5,893 bases of DNA, taken from contig JAKPUV010001339.1 of the NCBI GenBank assembly GCA_029554925.1, positions 1 to 5,893 of the forward strand, written 5' to 3'. The notes below the pieces were generated by a model. That model saw only the letters and a list, made by a program, of their open reading frames with translations. It made no database searches and was not told the origin of the DNA. This document shows, piece by piece, positions 1-4,897 of this stretch (position 1 is its first letter; each line of letters opens with the position of its first letter). Position numbers and translations under genes: made by a program. Origin of the DNA: Candidatus Hydrogenedentota bacterium (GTDB taxonomy: Bacteria > Hydrogenedentota > Hydrogenedentia > Hydrogenedentales > CAITNO01).

Positions 1-1407
1 CCCTGGGAACAGGTCCGCGAGATGATCACGTCTCTCCGCCTCGCGGAGAACGACACGGTCTTCGCCTACGATCTCGCGTGGGAACCCCAGTTCCGCCCCT
101 TCGAGCGCGACCCGTTCAACAAGGACTGGGAGGCGTGGATCATCGAGCGCTACGGGAGCCTGGAGAGCGCGGAGAAGGAGTGGGGCGTTCCCGTGCCCCG
201 CGACGCCCACGGAAACATTGCCAACTTCACGGAGGAGATGATCGGGGTGGAGGGGCCGTGGAGCCCCATGATCGCGGCGTACCGCCGCTTCCTGGACACG
301 CTGCTCTACGCGAAGTACAGCCGCGCCCGCGACCTCGTGCGCCGGATTGACCCGAACCACCATGTGAGCTTCCGCATGTCCATGGCGGGCGACCCCACGG
401 ACACCCAGCGCAACACCATGCTCTACGACTTCGCGTACTTGGGCGGCGCGGTGGACCTGTTCGAGCCGGAAGCCTACGGCCGCATCGGCGACTGGGAGCG
501 CGTGAAGCCCGGCGCTTTCACCCAGACCTACGCCCGCTGGGCCAACCCCGCCCTGCCCATGATCTGGGCCGAGGCCGGGGTCCATGTGTGGGACATGGCG
601 TCCATGTCCGTCCCGGAGGAGAAACTCGCCTTCCAGGAGCGGTTCTACACCGACTTCTACCGCATGATCCTCCAAAGCGGGGCCGACGGCATCTTCTGGT
701 GGTGGTACCCCGGCGGCTTCCGGTCCAACGAGAACAGCGACTACGGCGTGATCAACCCCGACGGCACGGACCGCCCGGTGACGGCGGTGATCCGCAAGCA
801 CGCCCCGCTGGTGGAGAACGGCCCCGACCCCGCAACCGAGGACCCGTGGCTCGTGTTTGACCGCGACAGCCACACCAACGGCCTGTCCGGAGTGTACACC
901 GCCCTGCAGGCGGAGTACTGGGCCGCCGTGACGGCGGGGAAGACCCCCGGCCTGCGCACGGAGGGCACGGGCACCACATCGGCGGACTGCCCGCTCGTGG
1001 CCGTGGGCAACCGTCCCTGCACCGGGTCAAACCCGCCCAAGTACCTGGACGCTTACTTTGACGCCGTGCTGACAGGCGGCGGGAAGCTGGTGGAGAGCGG
1101 CGCGACGGTGTCCGCCGCCGAGTTGTCCCAGGTTCCGTTCCTGGTGGTGACGCTGACCAATCTCGGCGAGGCAGCCCTGCTGGGCGGCGCGGACGCGACG
1201 GGACCCGGAACCGTCATGCTGACCGCGACGGTGGGCGGGGCGGCAGAGTCGGTGCCCCTGCCCCGGACGCTGGCCCGGTTCGAGCGGACCCGGGTGCGTG
1301 TGCCCCTGCCGAAGGAATGGCAGGCCCCCTGCGAGCTTGTCCTGTCCCTGGAGGCGCGGGAACGGACGCCCTTCGGGCCGCGCCCCCGGATATCGGTCGC
1401 CCCCTGA
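1..1407 (+). CDS. Glycoside hydrolase, clan A-like (beta/alpha)8 barrel, C-terminal part (5' end outside window)
   Basis: The reading frame is open from base 1 and codes in a family-like way before the first ATG (base 22), so the gene very probably starts upstream; 468 codons are visible. Visible residues about 1-275 look like the second half of a TIM-barrel glycosidase. DLAWEP at 24-29 contains the likely acid/base Glu28. A segment typical of GH42/GH5-like enzymes follows (WEAWIIERYGSLESAEKEWG). IWAEAG contains the likely nucleophile Glu191, and GADGIFWWWYPGGF is an aromatic barrel-end strand. After about residue 330 the sequence becomes valine- and threonine-rich and strand-like, consistent with a C-terminal beta-sandwich. 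It probably hydrolyses a beta-linked plant or algal polysaccharide fragment by retention (inference). The exact family is not recognisable. The residue before the acid/base Glu is Trp rather than the usual Asn. Any signal peptide would lie outside the window. The gene converges on xylA. Confidence 0.8.
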   Translation, partial: PWEQVREMITSLRLAENDTVFAYDLAWEPQFRPFERDPFNKDWEAWIIERYGSLESAEKEWGVPVPRDAHGNIANFTEEMIGVEGPWSPMIAAYRRFLDTLLYAKYSRARDLVRRIDPNHHVSFRMSMAGDPTDTQRNTMLYDFAYLGGAVDLFEPEAYGRIGDWERVKPGAFTQTYARWANPALPMIWAEAGVHVWDMASMSVPEEKLAFQERFYTDFYRMILQSGADGIFWWWYPGGFRSNENSDYGVINPDGTDRPVTAVIRKHAPLVENGPDPATEDPWLVFDRDSHTNGLSGVYTALQAEYWAAVTAGKTPGLRTEGTGTTSADCPLVAVGNRPCTGSNPPKYLDAYFDAVLTGGGKLVESGATVSAAELSQVPFLVVTLTNLGEAALLGGADATGPGTVMLTATVGGAAESVPLPRTLARFERTRVRVPLPKEWQAPCELVLSLEARERTPFGPRPRISVAP

Positions 1408-1416
1408 GGTGTCCTG

Positions 1417-1456
1417 AAAAACCGCGCGGGCGCGGGGAAGGCTCCCCGCGCCCGCG
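1417..1456 (-). terminator. Intrinsic terminator of xylA
   Basis: A perfect 13-bp G+C stem (1425-1437 with 1444-1456) can be extended by an A-T pair to a 4-nt loop. On the minus strand it is followed after 3 nt by five Ts (complement of 1417-1421). It begins 21 nt past the xylA stop codon, the classic Rho-independent arrangement. Reading on the plus strand, the stem is followed by AATCTTGGG, not a U-tract, so it should serve the upstream glycosidase poorly. Confidence 0.88.
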
Positions 1457-1477
1457 AATCTTGGGCGGCCGCCGGAA

Positions 1478-2794
1478 TCAGCGGATGTAGTCGTTGAGGA
1501 TGTTCTCGAGGTACTCCTGGCGCCCGCTGACGATCTTCGGCTCGCCGTTCTTGACGGTGTAGGCCTCCAGCTCCGCGAAGCCCACCTTCCCCTCCTCGAT
1601 CAGCTTGCCGATGCCCTTGTTCCACCCGGCGTAGCGCTTCTGGACGAACTTCTCGATGGCCTTGTCCTTCATGATGCGCGCGGCGATCTTCAGGCCGCGG
1701 GCGAAGCAGTCCATCGCGCCGATGTGCGCGTGGAACAGGTCCTCAGTGTCAATGGACTGGCGGCGGATGTGCGCGTCAAAGTTGAGGCCGCCCGTCTTGA
1801 ACCCGCCGTACTTCGTGATGATGTACATGGCCAGCGTGGTCTCGTAGAGGTTCGTCGGGAACTGGTCCGTGTCCCAGCCGAGCATCTCGTCGCCCCGGTT
1901 GGCGTCCACGGACCCGAGGATGCCGTTGGCCCCCGCGTACTCCAGCTCGTGCAGCAGCGTGTGCCCCGCCAGCGTGGCGTGGTTCGCCTCGATGTTCAGC
2001 TTGAACACGTCGGCCAGCCCGTACTTCTGCAGGAAGGCGTGGCAGCTCGCCGAATCGAAGTCGTACTGGTGCTTCGTCGGCTCCTTCGGCTTGGGCTCGA
2101 TGTAGAACTGGCCCTTGAACCCGATCTTCTTCGCGTAGTCCACCGCCATGTTCAGGAACAGGCCCAGGTGGTCCAGTTCCCGGCCCATGTCGGTGTTCAG
2201 GAGGGTCTCATAGCCCTCGCGGCCGCCCCAGAACACATAGCCCTCGCCTCCGAGATACTTGGTGACCTCGAGGGCCTTCTTGACCTTCGTGGCCGCGAAG
2301 GCAAACACGTCCGGGGAGGGGTTCGTGGAGGCGCCGGACATGAAGCGCGGGTGCGAGAAGAGGTTGCAGGTGCCCCAGAGGAGCTTCACGCCCGTCTCGT
2401 CCTGCTTCTTCTTCGCCAGCTTCACGATGTGGTCGAGGCGCTTGTTGGTCTCCGCAAGCGTGGCCGCCTCCGGCGAGATGTCCGTGTCGTGGAAGCACCA
2501 GAAGCCCACGCCCAGCTTGGTGAAGAACTCAAACGCCGCGTCCAGCGTCTGCTCGGCGACCTTTACCGGGTCGCCCCCGGCGTTGTAGGCGCGGTTGTAG
2601 ACCGGCGCGCCGAACATGTCGGCACCGCCCGACTTGAAGGTGTGCCAGTAGCACACGGCGAAGCGCAGGTGCTCGGCCATGGTCTTCCCCATGACCTTTT
2701 CCTTCGGGTTGTAGTGCTTGAAGGACAGCGGATTTTTCGAGTCCGGCCCCTCGTACTTCACCTTGTCCTGTACTTCGGGAAAATAGACGGTCAT
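1478..2794 (-). CDS. xylA: Xylose isomerase, class II
   Basis: A complete 438-residue protein, the usual length of class II xylose (glucose) isomerases. It interconverts D-xylose and D-xylulose in the cytoplasm with two divalent metal ions. All hallmarks are present: FHDTD with catalytic His102 and Asp105; YVFWGGREGYETL at about 187-199; IEPKPKEPTKHQYD with metal ligand Glu233 and Lys235; NIEANHATLAGH with Glu269 and His272; SVDANRGD with Asp297; WDTDQFP with Asp308 and Asp310; and LNFDAH with Asp340. The ATG at 2794 is chosen because the family N-terminus starts there and AGGAG (2803-2807) lies 8 nt upstream. The frame stays open far upstream, but that part has no isomerase similarity. The gene stands alone on this strand, with its own promoter and terminator. 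No xylulokinase or regulator gene is in view, so use on glucose rather than xylose cannot be excluded. Confidence 0.98.
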   Translation of the reverse strand: MTVYFPEVQDKVKYEGPDSKNPLSFKHYNPKEKVMGKTMAEHLRFAVCYWHTFKSGGADMFGAPVYNRAYNAGGDPVKVAEQTLDAAFEFFTKLGVGFWCFHDTDISPEAATLAETNKRLDHIVKLAKKKQDETGVKLLWGTCNLFSHPRFMSGASTNPSPDVFAFAATKVKKALEVTKYLGGEGYVFWGGREGYETLLNTDMGRELDHLGLFLNMAVDYAKKIGFKGQFYIEPKPKEPTKHQYDFDSASCHAFLQKYGLADVFKLNIEANHATLAGHTLLHELEYAGANGILGSVDANRGDEMLGWDTDQFPTNLYETTLAMYIITKYGGFKTGGLNFDAHIRRQSIDTEDLFHAHIGAMDCFARGLKIAARIMKDKAIEKFVQKRYAGWNKGIGKLIEEGKVGFAELEAYTVKNGEPKIVSGRQEYLENILNDYIR

Positions 2795-2826
2795 GCCACG
2801 GTCTCCTGTTGGGGTTGGTCTTGGCT

Positions 2827-2846
2827 CCGGCGCGCCCGCGCGCCGG
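2827..2846 (-). promoter_or_regulatory. Hairpin in the xylA leader
   Basis: A perfect 8-bp G+C inverted repeat (2827-2834 with 2839-2846) with a 4-nt loop. It lies between the predicted xylA promoter and its ribosome binding site, about 20 nt upstream of the AGGAG. It would fold in the xylA 5' leader and might stabilise the transcript or affect translation. There is no U-tract after it, so it is not a conventional attenuator. Confidence 0.5.
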
Positions 2847-2883
2847 TGGCGGAACGGGAAACGCCCTTTTTCGAACACGTTCC

Positions 2884-2913
2884 ACAATACCGCCGATTCC
2901 CGCCCCGTTTCAA
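2884..2913 (-). promoter_or_regulatory. Predicted sigma70-like promoter of xylA
   Basis: On the minus strand, TTGAAA (complement of 2908-2913; five of six match TTGACA) is separated by 18 nt from TATTGT (complement of 2884-2889; four of six match TATAAT). The expected start point is near 2876, giving a leader of about 80 nt. This AT-richer patch stands out in an otherwise very GC-rich gap, and it is correctly oriented upstream of xylA. Confidence 0.6.
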
Positions 2914-2978
2914 GCGCCGAATATTTCGCGGGGGCGCGGCGTTCTATGGAAGGCGGGTCGCAGGGCGCGGCCGCGGGC

Positions 2979-2984
2979 AAGGAG
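2979..2984 (+). promoter_or_regulatory. Ribosome binding site deciding a GTG start
   Basis: AAGGAG sits 7 nt upstream of a GTG at 2992. No ATG in this frame lies near the conserved domain. The only in-frame ATG is at 2809, and using it would add about 60 arginine- and proline-rich residues encoded by non-coding-looking DNA that overlaps the xylA promoter. The GTG start is therefore preferred. Confidence 0.75.
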
Positions 2985-2991
2985 CCGTCGC

Positions 2992-3267
2992 GTGGAAAAA
3001 AAGAAGGCGAAAGAGGACGGGTGCGTGGTCTTCTGCGGCGGCAAGGGCTGCCGCAAGGCCGGGTCCGACAAGGTGCGGGCGGCGCTGGAGAAGCTCGCGG
3101 AGAAGGAGAAGGTGCGCCTGACGGTTGCGGAGACCGAAGAGTGCATGGGGAAATGCTCCCAGGGCCCCGTGGCCGTCGTGTGGCCCGCCGGGAAATGCTG
3201 CGTGGAACTCTCCAAAAAGGACGCAGCCGACCTGCTGGAACTGGCCGCCGACAAGAAGGGCGAATAG
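2992..3267 (+). CDS. Small thioredoxin-fold [2Fe-2S] ferredoxin-like protein
   Basis: A 91-residue protein starting at GTG. After a lysine-rich head it shows the pattern of thioredoxin-like [2Fe-2S] ferredoxins, related to the NuoE C-terminal domain. VFCGGKGCRKAG places Cys15 and Cys20 in a CX4C pair. A helix follows (SDKVRAALEKLAEKEKVRLT), then ECMGKCSQGPVAVVWP places Cys51 and Cys55 in a CX3C pair with the typical GP turn. These four cysteines are the probable cluster ligands. Three more cysteines (11, 69 and 70) are not standard ligands. The role is probably electron transfer or Fe-S handling in the cytoplasm, but the partner is unknown and no oxidoreductase or hydrogenase gene is adjacent. 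It is divergent from xylA and lies 115 nt upstream of apt, which has its own promoter candidate. The family call is good; the function is open. Confidence 0.85.
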   Translation: MEKKKAKEDGCVVFCGGKGCRKAGSDKVRAALEKLAEKEKVRLTVAETEECMGKCSQGPVAVVWPAGKCCVELSKKDAADLLELAADKKGE

Positions 3268-3306
3268 CGCCGGTCCGCCGCCTGTTGCGCGGGGTTGGGG
3301 CGGTAA

Positions 3307-3315
3307 TGCTACACT
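3307..3315 (+). promoter_or_regulatory. Extended -10 promoter candidate for apt
   Basis: TGCTACACT fits the extended -10 form TGnTAnAcT, with four of six matches to TATAAT. It lies 67 nt upstream of the apt ATG in the 115-nt gap after the ferredoxin-like gene. A weak TTGCGC at 3285-3290 is the best -35 box but is 19 nt away, so the extended -10 would have to carry most of the recognition. Confidence 0.45.
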
Positions 3316-3322
3316 TTTCCCC

Positions 3323-3350
3323 GGCGGCGCCGGACATCCAGGGCGCCGCC
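3323..3350 (+). promoter_or_regulatory. GC-rich hairpin in the apt leader
   Basis: A perfect 9-bp inverted repeat (3323-3331 with 3342-3350) with a 10-nt loop, just downstream of the predicted promoter and about 20 nt upstream of the GGAGG ribosome binding site. There is no T-run after it; a C-run follows instead. It could be an mRNA 5' stabilising structure or a weak terminator of the ferredoxin-like transcript. It resembles no purine riboswitch that I can recognise. Confidence 0.4.
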
Positions 3351-3382
3351 CGACCCCCCACCCCAACGGCGGAGGCCCTTTC

Positions 3383-3910
3383 ATGAATCTTGCTGAATGC
3401 ATTCGCAATGTGCCGGATTTCCCGAAGCCGGGCATCCAGTTCAAGGACATCTCGACACTCCTGCTCGTGCCGGAGGCTTTCCGCGAGACGGTCCGGCGCT
3501 TCCGCGAGCGCTATGCCCCGATGGACGTGCAGGGCATTGTGGGGGTGGACGCCCGGGGCTTCGTGTTCGGCGGGGCGCTGGCCTATGAGATGGGCATCCC
3601 CTTCATCATGGCGCGCAAGCCGGGCAAGCTGCCCGCGGACACCGTGTCGGAGTCGTACAGCCTGGAGTACGGCGAGGCCACCCTGGAAATCCACCGGGAC
3701 GGCATCGCCCCCGGCCAGCGGGTGCTGATCATGGACGACCTGCTCGCGACGGGCGGCACGGTCGGCGCGGTGGCCAAGATGCTCCGCAAGCTCGGCGGCG
3801 AGGTGGTGGAGGCCGCCTTCCTGGTGGAACTGCCGCCGCTGAGGGGCCGCGAGAACCTCGCGGCGATGGGCGTGCCGGTTTTCTCGCTGGTGGAGTTCAT
3901 GGTGGACTGA
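3383..3910 (+). CDS. apt: Adenine phosphoribosyltransferase
   Basis: A complete 175-residue type I phosphoribosyltransferase, the normal length for APRT. It makes AMP from adenine and 5-phosphoribosyl pyrophosphate (purine salvage, cytoplasm). The opening IRNVPDFPKPGIQFKDIS is the family N-terminus. ARGF at 57-60 is the conserved segment near the purine site, and RKPGKLP at 78-84 is the flexible loop. VLIMDDLLATGGT at 114-126 is the PRPP-binding motif with acidic Asp118 and Asp119. FLVELPPLRGRENL is the typical C-terminal stretch. The start is supported by GGAGG (3371-3375) 7 nt before the ATG. The next gene begins 72 nt downstream in the same direction and may be co-transcribed, though the link to sugar genes looks incidental. 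Confidence 0.97.
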   Translation: MNLAECIRNVPDFPKPGIQFKDISTLLLVPEAFRETVRRFRERYAPMDVQGIVGVDARGFVFGGALAYEMGIPFIMARKPGKLPADTVSESYSLEYGEATLEIHRDGIAPGQRVLIMDDLLATGGTVGAVAKMLRKLGGEVVEAAFLVELPPLRGRENLAAMGVPVFSLVEFMVD

Positions 3911-3941
3911 CCGGCGCGTTATTGTCATGCATACCAACCCA

Positions 3942-3956
3942 GGGGCCGGCGGCCCC
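3942..3956 (+). repeat. Short GC inverted repeat between apt and the HAD gene
   Basis: GGGGCC and GGCCCC form a 6-bp stem around a GGC loop, 31 nt past the apt stop codon. It is followed by GGCGCAGAAAGGAA with no T-tract, so it is a weak terminator at best. It may instead mark a processing or stabilising stem in an apt-HAD transcript. Confidence 0.35.
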
Positions 3957-3964
3957 GGCGCAGA

Positions 3965-3970
3965 AAGGAA
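3965..3970 (+). promoter_or_regulatory. Ribosome binding site bearing on the HAD gene start
   Basis: AAGGAA lies 12 nt upstream of the ATG at 3983 but only 3 nt from the in-frame GTG at 3974. The GTG is too close to be used efficiently, so the ATG is preferred although its spacing is somewhat long. The choice changes the protein by only three residues. Confidence 0.5.
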
Positions 3971-3982
3971 GCAGTGCATTTC

Positions 3983-4819
3983 ATGGAGCAGCAGTTTCTC
4001 CCGGGTACGGAAATCGAGATCGTGAACGAGAACGTGGTGCGCGGGCAGCTCCGCCACCTGCTTTTCGACTTTGACGGCACCATCAGCCTCCTGCGCGAGG
4101 GCTGGCAGAACATCATGGGGCCGGTCTGCGTCGAGATGATCTGCGGGGACCACCCGGCCACGCCGGAGATCGAGGAGGAGGTCCGGCGGATGATTGACGA
4201 GACGACGGGCATCCAGACCATCTTTCAGATGGAGCGTCTGGAGGAGATGGTGCGCGAAAAGGGACTGGTGCCGGAGGACAAGGTCCTCACCCCGGCGGAG
4301 TACAAGCAGGTGTACCTCGACCGCCTGATGGTCCCCGTGCGCCAGCGCATCGCCCGGCTCCAGGCCGGCGAACTGACCGTTGACCAGGTGACGGTGGGCG
4401 GGGCCATGCGCTTCCTGGAGCTGCTCTCCAAGCGCGGGGTGCACATGTACGTCTTCAGCGGCACGGACCGCGACGACGTCCGCAACGAGGCGGGCATCGT
4501 CGGGGCGGCGCCCTTCTTCGAGGAGATCTGGGGCGCCCTGCCGTCGAAGGAGGAGTACAGCAAGGAGAAGGTGATCCGGGACATCATGGCGCGCCACGAG
4601 CTGAGCGGACCGCAGGTGCTCGCCGTGGGCGACGGCCCGGTGGAGCTGCGCAATGTGAAGGACGCCGGGGGCGTCGCCCTGGGCGTCTGCTCGGACGAGA
4701 CGACCGGCAAGGGCTGGGACATGCACAAGCGCGAGCGCCTGCTCCGCGCGGGCGCGGACATCCTGGTGGCCGACTTCCGCGAGGCGGACAAACTCGTGCC
4801 CTACCTCTTCGCCGACTGA
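3983..4819 (+). CDS. HAD-superfamily hydrolase, phosphoglycolate phosphatase-like
   Basis: A complete protein of 278 residues from the ATG. Haloacid dehalogenase motifs appear in order: FDFDGT with nucleophile Asp29 and acid/base Asp31; FSGTD with Ser159-Gly160-Thr161 (motif II); lysines in the YSKEKVI stretch, of which Lys194 or Lys196 is motif III; and VGDGPVE with Asp217 and Glu221 (motif IV). A mainly helical cap of about 100 residues lies between motifs I and II (subclass I placement), large enough to shape a substrate pocket. About 27 residues precede motif I, longer than in minimal HAD phosphatases. It is probably a cytoplasmic phosphatase for a small phosphorylated metabolite; a sugar phosphate is suggested only by the neighbouring glycosidase genes. 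It lies between apt and the alpha-mannosidase gene on the same strand. Substrate prediction is not possible from the sequence. Confidence 0.88.
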   Translation: MEQQFLPGTEIEIVNENVVRGQLRHLLFDFDGTISLLREGWQNIMGPVCVEMICGDHPATPEIEEEVRRMIDETTGIQTIFQMERLEEMVREKGLVPEDKVLTPAEYKQVYLDRLMVPVRQRIARLQAGELTVDQVTVGGAMRFLELLSKRGVHMYVFSGTDRDDVRNEAGIVGAAPFFEEIWGALPSKEEYSKEKVIRDIMARHELSGPQVLAVGDGPVELRNVKDAGGVALGVCSDETTGKGWDMHKRERLLRAGADILVADFREADKLVPYLFAD

Positions 4820-4841
4820 CCCGAAGGAACAGCACACACGC

Positions 4842-4876
4842 CGGGCGGCGCGGTCCGGTTCTCCGGACACGGCCCG
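4842..4876 (+). repeat. Imperfect GC hairpin between the HAD and mannosidase genes
   Basis: An inner perfect 6-bp stem (GTCCGG, 4853-4858; CCGGAC, 4863-4868) with a TTCT loop is flanked, after a small asymmetric internal loop, by an outer 5-bp pairing (4842-4846 with 4872-4876). No T-run follows, so it is not a clear terminator. It sits 7 nt before the GGGGAGG ribosome binding site of the next gene and could influence its translation or act as a partial transcriptional break. Confidence 0.45.
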
Positions 4877-4897
4877 CCGTCCCGGGGAGGCGTCATC

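Noticed and set aside
1425..1456. Bidirectional terminator serving both convergent genes.
   Set aside because: Only the minus-strand side has a T-run; on the plus strand the stem is followed by AATCTTGGG, so bidirectional use is not supported.
1053..1625. Minus-strand 190-codon open frame across the convergent gene ends.
   Set aside because: It overlaps two real genes and the terminator, has arginine- and proline-rich shadow composition and lacks a ribosome binding site.
2809..2991. N-terminal extension of the ferredoxin-like gene back to the ATG at 2809.
   Set aside because: The extension is Arg/Pro-rich, overlaps the xylA promoter and leader, and adds nothing to the fold; AAGGAG with the GTG at 2992 is a better start.
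1724..3121. A 465-codon plus-strand open frame overlapping xylA.
   Set aside because: It is antisense to a clearly real gene, its product is a low-complexity mix rich in Val, Arg, Leu and Glu with no recognisable domain, and it runs across the xylA promoter.
3911..3936. Promoter for the HAD gene in the AT-richer stretch TTATTGTCATGCATACC.
   Set aside because: No -35/-10 pair with acceptable spacing and matches was found; co-transcription with apt is as likely.
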